A DNA stretch of 64,000 nt from JBJHBP01 sp050485685 (lineage in GTDB: Bacteria > Pseudomonadota > Gammaproteobacteria > Steroidobacterales > Rariloculaceae): positions 1 to 64,000 of the forward strand of contig JBJHBW010000014.1 of assembly GCA_050485685.1 (NCBI GenBank), given 5' to 3'. Made by a program: the position numbers and the translations under genes. Below are positions 24,712 to 32,871 of this stretch, one piece after another. Positions within the stretch are counted from its first letter, which is position 1; each line of letters opens with the position of its first letter. The notes below the pieces were generated by a model. That model did not search any database. It saw only the letters and a program-made list of their open reading frames with translations, and was not told the DNA's origin.

Positions 24712-27096
24712 ATGCGTGTGAATCTGGAATGGCTTTGCGATTGGGTGGACGCCGGCGTCGATGGTGACGCCGTTGCCGCAGAACTGACTACGGCGGGGCT
24801 TGAGGTCGACTCCGTATTGCCCGTTGCCGGTGACTTTGACGGCGTGGTGGTGGCGCGCGTACTGAGCGTGGCTGCGCACCCCGATGCAGCACGACTTCGA
24901 TTGTGCGAAGTCGACGACGGCACGGCGACGCGCCGGGTCGTGTGTGGGGCGGATAATGTCACCAGCGGACGGTGTGCTGCATTTGCACCGGCAGGCGCCC
25001 GACTGCCGGACGGAACCGTGATCAAGGCAGCGACGGTCAGGGGACAGCCCTCCGAAGGCATGCTGTGCGCCGGCAACGAGCTTGGCATGGCCGACACTGG
25101 AGATGGGATCCTGCTGCTGGAGGACGATGCGCCGGTCGGGGCACCGCTCAGGGACTACTTGCGACTGGACGACACGGTACTCGACATCGACCTGACACCG
25201 AATCGCGGCGATTGCTTCAGTGTGCGCGGTCTGGCGCGTGAGCTTGCCGCGAAACGCGCGCTGCCGTTCGTCGAACCGGATCTGCCTGCGGTCGTGGCAG
25301 AGAGCAACGAGACATTTCCGGTGGAACTTCAGGCTCTGCAGGCATGCCCCCGATTCGCCGGCCGCGTGATCCGCGGCCTTGATACCGACGCGGTCACACC
25401 GATATGGATGCGTGAGCGCTTGCGACGGGCCGGCATCCGGTGCATCAGTCCGGTCGTCGATGTCACCAATTACGTCATGCTGGAGCTCGGCCAACCACTT
25501 CACGCCTATGACCTGACGAAACTGGATCGGGGCATTGTCGTTCGTTTTGCCGAAGACGGCGAACGCCTGCAGCTGCTCGATGAACGCGAAGTAGAGCTGC
25601 GCGATCACGTGCTGGTCATTGCCGATCAGGGCAGGGCAGTGGGTCTCGCCGGCATCATGGGTGGCCTTCAGACTGCAGTGCAGAGCGATACACGCGATGT
25701 GTTTCTCGAAGCCGCTCATTTCACCCCGGACGTGATCGCCGGTCGCGCCCGTGAGTTCGGTCTGCATACCGATGCATCGGTACGATTCGAACGCGGCGTC
25801 GACCCTGACCTGCCGACCAGGGCCATTGAGCGCGCAACGGCATTGCTGACGAAAGTGGCCGGAGGAATCGCAGGACCGCTGGTTTTGACTGAGGACTCCG
25901 GCTACCTGCCGGCCCCGGTCACAATCTCGCTTCGCCACCGTCATCTGGAAGCCGTGCTCGGCATTGAACTCGATGCCGACACCATAGCGGCTTTGCTGGC
26001 CCGGCTGGGCATGCAGGTGCGTGCCGAAGGAGCCGGATGGAACGTCGTGCCACCTTCGCACCGATTCGATCTGACCATCGAAGAGGATCTGATCGAAGAA
26101 GTGGGTCGCATGATCGGCTACGACAATATTCCCGCGGTGCCGGGGGCAGGCTCCGCACGGTTGGGAAGCGCCACCGAATCGCGGGTGGACGAGGAGCGTG
26201 CCGCGGACCTGCTTGTCGCGCGCGGCTATACCGAGGTCGTGACCTACAGCTTCATCGATGAAGCTCTGCAGAAAATGGTCACCCCCGATGGCGAATCCGT
26301 GACGCTGGCCAACCCTATCGCCAGCGATATGAGTGCCATGCGCCGTTCGCTGTGGCCGGGCCTTCTGAAGGTGGCGCGCCAGAACCTCAGTCGTCAGCAG
26401 GCGCGGTTGCGAATTTTTGAGATCGGCAGCCAATTCGAAACGTCGTCACGTGACAGCACCGGTGTCGAGGAGCGCACGATGCTGGCGGGCCTGGCGACAG
26501 GCCTGCGATTCCCGGAGCATTGGGATGGCCCGGCAGATTCAATCGACCTGTTCGATATCAAAGCCGACGTGGAAGCTCTGATTGCACTCACCGGGCGTAC
26601 GGCTGAACTACAGTTCAGATCCGCCATTCATCCAGCGCTGCATCCGGGCCAGTGCGCCGCGATTTACCTGGCAGAAAAGGCGATCGGCTGGCTGGGTCGG
26701 CTGCATCCGGAGGTTGCGCGACAGCTCGACATCAAGACAGGTGTCATTGTTTTCGAACTGGATACGACACACGCACTCGCCAGTGTCGTTCCGTCATTCC
26801 GATCGATCTCACGGTATCCGTCGGTGCGACGCGATCTGGCTGTCGTCGTCGATGAGGCGATTGAAGCAGGGGAGCTGACAAGACTGGCACGACAGGCCGG
26901 TGGATCATTGCTTCAGCAGGTACAGATTTTTGACATATATCGCGGCAAGGGAATAGACACAGGTCGAAAAAGCGTGGCTTTAGGCTTGATTTTACAGGAC
27001 GCATCACGCACGCTTACCGACGCGGATGCCGACAGTATCGTGCAATCCGTCACGCGCCTCCTGGAGCGTGAGCTCGGGGCCACAATAAGAACTTAG
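24712..27096 (+). CDS. pheT: Phenylalanine-tRNA ligase beta subunit
   Basis: 794 residues, full length. The domains in order are the EMAP-like tRNA-binding domain (about 40-150: VLSVAAHPDAARLRLCEVDDG), the B3/B4 editing region, the B5 domain, the synthetase-like core (VDEERAADLLVARGYTEVVTYSF, ANPIASDMSAMRRSLWPGLL) and the C-terminal ferredoxin-fold anticodon-binding domain (FRSISRYPSVRRDLAVVVDE). It starts 10 bp after pheS. Nothing unusual is seen. Confidence 0.98.
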   Translation: MRVNLEWLCDWVDAGVDGDAVAAELTTAGLEVDSVLPVAGDFDGVVVARVLSVAAHPDAARLRLCEVDDGTATRRVVCGADNVTSGRCAAFAPAGARLPDGTVIKAATVRGQPSEGMLCAGNELGMADTGDGILLLEDDAPVGAPLRDYLRLDDTVLDIDLTPNRGDCFSVRGLARELAAKRALPFVEPDLPAVVAESNETFPVELQALQACPRFAGRVIRGLDTDAVTPIWMRERLRRAGIRCISPVVDVTNYVMLELGQPLHAYDLTKLDRGIVVRFAEDGERLQLLDEREVELRDHVLVIADQGRAVGLAGIMGGLQTAVQSDTRDVFLEAAHFTPDVIAGRAREFGLHTDASVRFERGVDPDLPTRAIERATALLTKVAGGIAGPLVLTEDSGYLPAPVTISLRHRHLEAVLGIELDADTIAALLARLGMQVRAEGAGWNVVPPSHRFDLTIEEDLIEEVGRMIGYDNIPAVPGAGSARLGSATESRVDEERAADLLVARGYTEVVTYSFIDEALQKMVTPDGESVTLANPIASDMSAMRRSLWPGLLKVARQNLSRQQARLRIFEIGSQFETSSRDSTGVEERTMLAGLATGLRFPEHWDGPADSIDLFDIKADVEALIALTGRTAELQFRSAIHPALHPGQCAAIYLAEKAIGWLGRLHPEVARQLDIKTGVIVFELDTTHALASVVPSFRSISRYPSVRRDLAVVVDEAIEAGELTRLARQAGGSLLQQVQIFDIYRGKGIDTGRKSVALGLILQDASRTLTDADADSIVQSVTRLLERELGATIRT

Positions 27097-27124
27097 AAAT
27101 CTACAGGCTGATTCCGACACTACT

Positions 27125-27424
27125 ATGGCACTGACCAAAGCAGACATGGCCGAGTCGTTGTTCAACAGTCTCGGTCTCAACAAGCGCGAGGCGCGGGAAC
27201 TCGTGGATTGCTTCTTTGAAGATCTGCGATCCGCGTTAGCAACCGGCGAGCAGGTCAAGCTTTCCGGTTTCGGCAACTTCGATTTGCGCGACAAGAACCA
27301 GCGTCCCGGGCGCAATCCAAAAACAGGTGAGGAGATACCTATCACGGCGCGACGCGTCGTGACATTCCGTCCCGGTCAGAAGCTGAAGGCACGAGTCGAA
27401 GCTTATGCTGGAACCCGGGAATAA
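27125..27424 (+). CDS. ihfA: Integration host factor alpha subunit
   Basis: 99 residues of the HU/IHF family. MALTKADMAESLFNSLGLNKREAREL begins the helical part; KLSGFGNFDLRDKNQRPGRNPKTGEEIPI is the DNA-intercalating beta arm with its Pro. The position directly after pheT identifies the alpha subunit. It bends DNA in promoters, recombination and replication. The last 20 bp overlap the next gene. Confidence 0.98.
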   Translation: MALTKADMAESLFNSLGLNKREARELVDCFFEDLRSALATGEQVKLSGFGNFDLRDKNQRPGRNPKTGEEIPITARRVVTFRPGQKLKARVEAYAGTRE

Positions 27425-27761
27425 CGACGAACTCCCACCGATCCCTGGAAAGCGTTATTTTACGATCGGTGAGGTGAGCGAACTCTGCGGGGTCAAACCG
27501 CACGTGCTTCGGTATTGGGAGCAGGAGTTCCCGCAACTGAAGCCGGTTAAACGCCGTGGTAACCGTCGTTACTATCAGCGGCAGGATGTGCTGGTCATCC
27601 GTCAGATTCGCTGCCTGCTCTATGAGGAAGGTTTCACTATTGGCGGAGCGCGTCAGAAGCTGGCTGGTGATGTGGCCCGCACGGACGTCAGCCAGAGCCA
27701 GCAGATCATCCGCCAGGTCAGGGTCGAACTCGAGGATCTGCTCAGGATTCTGCGGCGCTGA
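27405..27761 (+). CDS. MerR-family transcriptional regulator
   Basis: 118 residues. The N-terminal winged helix-turn-helix reads YFTIGEVSELCGVKPHVLRYWEQEFPQLKP with the wing RRGNRRYYQRQDVLVIRQIR, standard MerR. A short helical C-terminus (SQSQQIIRQVRVELEDLLRIL) could dimerise; no effector domain or metal-binding cysteines are present. This gene follows ihfA in many gammaproteobacteria; its target is not known to me. It overlaps ihfA by 20 bp. Confidence 0.95.
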   Translation: MLEPGNNDELPPIPGKRYFTIGEVSELCGVKPHVLRYWEQEFPQLKPVKRRGNRRYYQRQDVLVIRQIRCLLYEEGFTIGGARQKLAGDVARTDVSQSQQIIRQVRVELEDLLRILRR

Positions 27762-27844
27762 GCTTTCATACTGACCCGGCGTCGGCATTTTCCGCTAGAA
27801 TCCGCTCGCTGGTAATACCTTTCACGGGCATTTCAGTTTACGGT

Positions 27845-27921
27845 CGGGGCGTGGCGCAGCCTGGTAGCGCACTTGCATGGGGCGCAAGAGGTCGCTGGTT
27901 CGAATCCAGTCGCCCCGACCA
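27845..27921 (+). tRNA. tRNA-Pro (anticodon GGG)
   Basis: The cloverleaf has acceptor CGGGGCG/CGCCCCG, discriminator A and encoded CCA, anticodon stem CTTGC/GCAAG with loop ATGGGGC, hence anticodon GGG for CCC/CCU codons, and T loop TTCGAATC. It stands 83 bp after the merR gene. From 27922 to 28215 no further gene is seen; that stretch is AT-richer around 28080-28170. Confidence 0.97.
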
Positions 27922-28215
27922 ATCCTCCTGAGACTGCCGGAGCACTGCGCCCGCCTGGCCCGGAAGCCCGATGATCCCGATTCCGGGCATCGCATACTGC
28001 TCTCTGATCCGGAAGCGTTCTCCGATTTACTTAATGCCGGAATCGACGAGGCATAGACGACTTTCTACAGCGAGTCTCGGAGAAAAGAATACTTAGCAAT
28101 ATCCATATGTTGCGCCATATTATTAATTTTATGTCTGCGCTTATGGCGACAACCTCGCTAGTTAATGTCACACACCTGATAGACAATCCGATCATCGGGT
28201 CAGACCGTTGGGTGC

Positions 28216-29574
28216 GTGGCCATACGAAACCCGATTGCACACCAGTCTGCCCGCGCACCAGATGCCACATGGAGCGCCGCGTCGTTGTTTCTTGTTAACC
28301 ACAGGCTTGAAACGAATCCGTTTGCCGACCAGGCCGTCCGGCCCCTGTTCGATTCCTACTCCGCACGCCAGGTCAAGGCGCGTCTGGATGAACTCCTCAA
28401 GGGCAATCTGCTTTTCCTTTTCATCAGCGGCCCACCGGGCGTAGGCAAGTCGACCCTGGTATCCAGGCGCCTGGATGGTAAAGGCCATGGTGAAGTCAGC
28501 TGGCTTCGTACGGGCCTTGAGACACGCGAGGCGCTGCTGGAACAGCTCATGGATGATCTTGGGCCCGGTCGAGTCGAAGCATCGGCCGACGAGATGCGCA
28601 AGATCCTCGATGTCTATCTACAGCATCAGGCGGCCAAGGGGCAGCACGCAGTCATCGTCGCCGATGGACTTCAACGCCTCAGCGTACCGGTCCTTCGTGA
28701 GCTGGAGTCGCTGGCGCAGACCCGTTACAAGAGCCGCCCGCTGGTGCATCTGGTCATGATCACGCGCAATGACGAACTGGTGCGCAGCATCCTGCCGCCG
28801 GATACGGGTGCACGTTACCTTCGGGCAACGCATGAGCGGTTGCTGCCGTTCACGATTGACGAAACCAATTCCTATCTGCGAGCGTGCCTGCAGGGCGCCG
28901 GTTGCGATTATCCCGAGGAGCTGCTGACTCCCGAAGTGGTTACGGATATCCAGGCCTTTACGCGCGGTGTGGTCAGTGACATCAATGCGCTGTGTCGGGA
29001 AGCGCTCGATCGTGTTTCGGAGTCCGCATCGTCGAACAGTCGAACGACGCGTGTAACGCGGGCGCTGCTGAAGCAGGCCGGCGAACAGCTTCAGCTGCGC
29101 TACGACCCGACGGCCTGGGAGCATGCGGAAGGCGCCCTGACCATAGACGCAGTGCAGTTGAGCGAACCGACGATAGTGTCACGCCAGACGGCGTCCCTGC
29201 ATGTCTTCAGTGGCGGCAGGGTAATCACCGAAATAGCACTGAATCGCCCGCGCATGGTCCTGGGACGAGACCACAGCTGCGACATCAGTCTGGAAAGCAG
29301 TTATGTCAGTCGTTTTCAGAATCTGTTCATGGAACTGGAGGACGGCTGGATCCTCATCGACCTGAACAGCACCAACGGCTGCTTTGTGAATGGGCGGCGC
29401 GTCCGTGAGCATCGCCTGCACGACGGCGATCTGATCGCTGTCGGCCAGCACCAGTTACGCTTTGTCAGCACCGCAGCGCGCGATCAGCCATTTCTTGGCG
29501 GCGTAACGACATCGGATGACACGGCCGCCGATACCCTGATCAGCCCGAAAACGGAAGTCGGTCGCCGCGCCTGA
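28216..29574 (+). CDS. ExeA-like P-loop ATPase with C-terminal FHA domain
   Basis: 452 residues from GTG 28216; a later TTG at 28285, just before LVNHRLETNPFADQ, is a possible true start. The ATPase has Walker A GPPGVGKST (72-80), a Walker B-like HAVIVADGLQRL near 145-156 and DINALCREALDR near the end of the AAA part, resembling ExeA/general secretion and MSHA-type ATPases. The FHA domain (about 345-415) has LGRDHSCDISLES and the NSTNGCFVNGRR loop, so it should bind phosphothreonine. The gene converges with a nucleotidyl cyclase homologue with 1 bp between them. Together they suggest a signalling or export-control role; no partner kinase is visible. Confidence 0.88.
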   Translation: MAIRNPIAHQSARAPDATWSAASLFLVNHRLETNPFADQAVRPLFDSYSARQVKARLDELLKGNLLFLFISGPPGVGKSTLVSRRLDGKGHGEVSWLRTGLETREALLEQLMDDLGPGRVEASADEMRKILDVYLQHQAAKGQHAVIVADGLQRLSVPVLRELESLAQTRYKSRPLVHLVMITRNDELVRSILPPDTGARYLRATHERLLPFTIDETNSYLRACLQGAGCDYPEELLTPEVVTDIQAFTRGVVSDINALCREALDRVSESASSNSRTTRVTRALLKQAGEQLQLRYDPTAWEHAEGALTIDAVQLSEPTIVSRQTASLHVFSGGRVITEIALNRPRMVLGRDHSCDISLESSYVSRFQNLFMELEDGWILIDLNSTNGCFVNGRRVREHRLHDGDLIAVGQHQLRFVSTAARDQPFLGGVTTSDDTAADTLISPKTEVGRRA

Positions 29575-29575
29575 T

Positions 29576-30871
29576 TCAGGCCGGCAAGGGGTGGGCCTCG
29601 GTCAGTATCGGCGAGATCATCGTACGGTCCGGTCTGTCCAGCACACGATCTTCAATACCCAGGAATATGGGCTCCGCGTTCTGGCGGTAGATATTCACCT
29701 TGGCGTTATAGACGTTGCGTTTGCGCCCGTGCTTATCACCAATCACTATGCTTCGGATCGTGAAATCTCCGTTGCCCAGGCGCTTTCCGGTGAGATAGCA
29801 GCTGATGGACTCGATGCTCTCACCTGACAGCTCGAGCCCTTTCAACTGCGACAGGCGGTCGGTGGCATGTTCGACGAAGTTCACTGAATTCAACTTGGTC
29901 GTCTCAGCATCGCCATTGCCGTTGATACCCGACGCCTTGTTGGTGGGCATCGTAGCATCGAATGCCCCGATCAGGATCTGACCTGGCATCGCGCGATCGA
30001 TGATTCGCGCCAGTTCTACGGTGACATCCCCGACAATGTAGTTATAGAGGGTCGGGTTAAGCCCTTCCGCCTGATGGAATTCGTAACTGCTGCCCATATG
30101 GAAGCCCGCACGCAATTGTGGTGCGATACCGGGCCTGGCCTTGCTGCGAGCGAGCGCATTGTCGGCCAGAGCCAGATTCATCAGGTGATAGAGATTGATA
30201 TTGGCCTCCATGGTCAGGTCGCGATTCCAGACATAGAAGCCGTCGCCGGTCGTCGTTCGCGCAAAATCGATGTCTATCTTCTTGTTCAGCAGCTTGCTCT
30301 GTGCCGAATTCAGGGAATACGAAAGACTGTTCAGCTGTGTCATCTGCTCGAAAGGCGTGAGCAGGCTGAATCCGACGATGTCGAACAATGCAACTGCGCG
30401 ACACGGCACATAGGTAATGCTGTAGCGCTTGATCATGCGCTCGATGATGCGCTGCTGCGCCGGTGAGTCGGTAACTGCCATGCGCAGCGGAACGTGCACC
30501 TTGTCCACACCGAGCAGACGCGCGACATTCTCCATCTGGCGACACTCCAGACGCCGCTTTCCGGACAGCAGCGCGCGGAAGAATTCCTCCGACGGCTTGC
30601 CGGTCCAGGGCGCGGCGTCGTCATCAGCGCCGGCGTTGGTATAGGTGGCTATCGCGTAGTGGGGAATGACCAGCAGGCTGATGCCTTCACCTTCCGGGCA
30701 CCAGTTCAGGATGACATTCTGGCCCAGCCGCCAGTGCTCATGCAGGCAACGATCGAGGAAAATGAGATTACTGCGCTCTCTGACCCCGATCTCCGTTGTG
30801 ATCGAAGCCAGGGCATCGAGGTAGCTGCCAACGCTGGCAAGCCTGAAGAGTCCTGAATCCGCGGCGTCCAT
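29576..30871 (-). CDS. Class III nucleotidyl cyclase homologue
   Basis: 431 residues from ATG 30871; the frame stays open to 30952 but the added part looks non-coding and no start has a good ribosome site. The C-terminal half resembles adenylate/guanylate cyclase catalytic domains: ALFDIVGFSLLTP (metal-binding Asp, about 161-173), ARTTTGDGFYVW (about 205-216) and FHMGSSYEF followed by NYIVGDVTVELARIID. In typical enzymes a second metal-binding Asp stands in the TGDG loop region and it is present here. The N-terminal 150 residues match no domain I recognise and have no membrane helices. Whether it makes cAMP, cGMP or nothing cannot be told. Confidence 0.75.
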   Translation of the reverse strand: MDAADSGLFRLASVGSYLDALASITTEIGVRERSNLIFLDRCLHEHWRLGQNVILNWCPEGEGISLLVIPHYAIATYTNAGADDDAAPWTGKPSEEFFRALLSGKRRLECRQMENVARLLGVDKVHVPLRMAVTDSPAQQRIIERMIKRYSITYVPCRAVALFDIVGFSLLTPFEQMTQLNSLSYSLNSAQSKLLNKKIDIDFARTTTGDGFYVWNRDLTMEANINLYHLMNLALADNALARSKARPGIAPQLRAGFHMGSSYEFHQAEGLNPTLYNYIVGDVTVELARIIDRAMPGQILIGAFDATMPTNKASGINGNGDAETTKLNSVNFVEHATDRLSQLKGLELSGESIESISCYLTGKRLGNGDFTIRSIVIGDKHGRKRNVYNAKVNIYRQNAEPIFLGIEDRVLDRPDRTMISPILTEAHPLPA

Positions 30872-31145
30872 CTGGCTTTGTCTATGACCGGTACGGGACT
30901 GGCTGCATCGGTGGGAGAATGTGTTTCCGATCAGCCGCGGTCCTGTGCCCAAAACAGGCGTGACACACTCCCCAATGCGTCACGCATCACTGCATGTCCC
31001 CGATGTTATTGAGTTGAAACTTGAAAAACAATGGCTATGGCGCTGTCTGACATGTGAAATTGTATTTTGCCACCAGCCTGGCCGTGGTTGCGGCCGGTGT
31101 GCGCGGACGGGATAATCGCAGCCCCCTCCATACGGACTTGTTCAG

Positions 31146-32843
31146 ATGGCTTCAGACGAGAGCAGCGGTCACGATCCGCGACGGTATTCCAGCGTGGTCG
31201 TCGATGCAGTGGAGCGAGCGCCGGCACGGGCGATGCTGCGGGCAGTCGGTTTCCGCGACGAGGATTTCCGCAAGCCGCAGATCGGGATCGCTTCCACCTG
31301 GAGCATGGTCACGCCCTGCAACATGCACATAGACAGGCTTGCCGAGGACGCGGCCGCCGGAGCGAACAATGCCGGCGGCAAGAGTGTGCTGTTCAACACG
31401 ATCACCGTATCGGACGGAATTTCCATGGGCACGCCGGGCATGCGGTATTCGCTGGTCTCGCGCGAGGTCATTGCCGACTCCATCGAAGCCGTTGCTGCGG
31501 GCGAGGGCTTTGATGGTTTGGTCACGATCGGCGGGTGCGACAAGAACATGCCTGGTTGCGCAATGGCCATGGCCAGGCTGGACCGTCCGTCAGTGTTTGT
31601 TTATGGCGGCACCATCAAGCCTGGCCCCGGGCACCGGGACATTGTCTCGGTGTTCGAAGCGGTCGGTGGCCACGCAGCCGGCACAGTCAGCGACGAAGAA
31701 CTGAAGGAAGTCGAGTCCACGGCGATTCCCGGGCCCGGCTCATGCGCCGGCATGTACACGGCGAATACGATGGCATCGGCGATCGAAGCACTGGGCCTGA
31801 GTCTGGCTAACAGTTCGGCGCAGGAGGCGGAATCCGAGGCCAAACACAACGACTGCCGTCGCGCCGGCGAAGCGGTGATGGAGCTGCTGCGCCGCGGCAT
31901 CCGGCCGTCGGACATCCTGTGTAAGGAAGCTTTCGAGAACGCGATCGCCACTGTCATCGCGCTGGGAGGCTCGACTAACGCCGTACTGCATCTGCTTGCC
32001 ATTGCACATGAGGCCCGTGTGGATCTGTCCCTGGATGACTTCACGCGCATAGGCCGGCGGGTACCGGTGCTTGCGGACCTGCGCCCCAGTGGCCGTTACA
32101 TGATGTCCGAACTTATCCGTATCGGCGGCATTCAGCCGCTGATGAAGACGCTGCTCGACGCCGGCCTGCTGCACGGTGGCTGTATGACCGTGACAGGACG
32201 CACGTTGGCCGAAAATCTCGCCAGCGTGAAGCCGTATCCTGACGGCCAGGACATCGTTTACCCGCTGTCCGATCCGATCAAGCCGGACAGCCATCTGGCC
32301 GTGCTGTATGGCAACCTCGCCCCCGAAGGCGCAATCGCAAAGATCTCCGGCAAGGAAGGCACCGCGTTTCGTGGTCCGGCACGGGTGTTCCCGTCGGAGG
32401 AGAAGGCGCTGCGCGCGATTCTGGACGGCGGTGTGGTCGCCGGCGATGTGGTCGTGATCCGCTACGAGGGTCCGAAAGGGGGGCCGGGCATGCGTGAAAT
32501 GCTGAGTCCTACCGGCGCGATCATTGGGCGCGGCCTGGGCGACAGGGTCGCCCTTATCACAGACGGCCGCTTCTCGGGCGGCAGCCACGGCTTCGTGGTC
32601 GGTCACGTCACGCCGGAAGCGGCGGTTGGTGGTCCGATCGCGATCGTTGAGAATGGCGACCCGATTGCGATCGATGCACGGAACATGACCATTGATCTGG
32701 AACTGCCACAGGACGAGATCGATCGCCGCCTCAGACTCTGGAAAGCCCCTCCCGCAGCCGTGGAACGTGGCCTGCTCGCGAAGTATGCGCGGCTGGTCAG
32801 CTCTGCATCACGCGGAGCGGTGACCGACGGCAGTTTCGATTGA
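31146..32843 (+). CDS. ilvD: Dihydroxy-acid dehydratase
   Basis: 565 residues. Cluster and active-site motifs are present: STWSMVTPCNMHIDRL, TIGGCDKNMPGCAMAMARL, PGPGSCAGMYTANTM, and ITDGRFSGGSHGFVVGH near the C-terminus. It dehydrates 2,3-dihydroxy-isovalerate and -methylvalerate, the third step of valine and isoleucine synthesis. The length is that of the short (about 560-residue) subgroup, which commonly has a [2Fe-2S] cluster. It lies 29 bp before lysAC and away from ilvC-ilvE. Confidence 0.97.
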   Translation: MASDESSGHDPRRYSSVVVDAVERAPARAMLRAVGFRDEDFRKPQIGIASTWSMVTPCNMHIDRLAEDAAAGANNAGGKSVLFNTITVSDGISMGTPGMRYSLVSREVIADSIEAVAAGEGFDGLVTIGGCDKNMPGCAMAMARLDRPSVFVYGGTIKPGPGHRDIVSVFEAVGGHAAGTVSDEELKEVESTAIPGPGSCAGMYTANTMASAIEALGLSLANSSAQEAESEAKHNDCRRAGEAVMELLRRGIRPSDILCKEAFENAIATVIALGGSTNAVLHLLAIAHEARVDLSLDDFTRIGRRVPVLADLRPSGRYMMSELIRIGGIQPLMKTLLDAGLLHGGCMTVTGRTLAENLASVKPYPDGQDIVYPLSDPIKPDSHLAVLYGNLAPEGAIAKISGKEGTAFRGPARVFPSEEKALRAILDGGVVAGDVVVIRYEGPKGGPGMREMLSPTGAIIGRGLGDRVALITDGRFSGGSHGFVVGHVTPEAAVGGPIAIVENGDPIAIDARNMTIDLELPQDEIDRRLRLWKAPPAAVERGLLAKYARLVSSASRGAVTDGSFD

Positions 32844-32871
32844 AGCTCGCGCCAGACGAGGAATTCAACGC

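Noticed and set aside
24466..26433. 655-residue open frame antisense to pheS and pheT
   Set aside because: It is fully opposite two certain genes, has no recognisable motif and reads as Arg/His/Gln-rich antisense of GC-rich codons.
27958..27987. CCCGGAA/TTCCGGG inverted repeat after tRNA-Pro as a terminator
   Set aside because: The stem is only 7 bp with a 16-nt loop and no U run follows.
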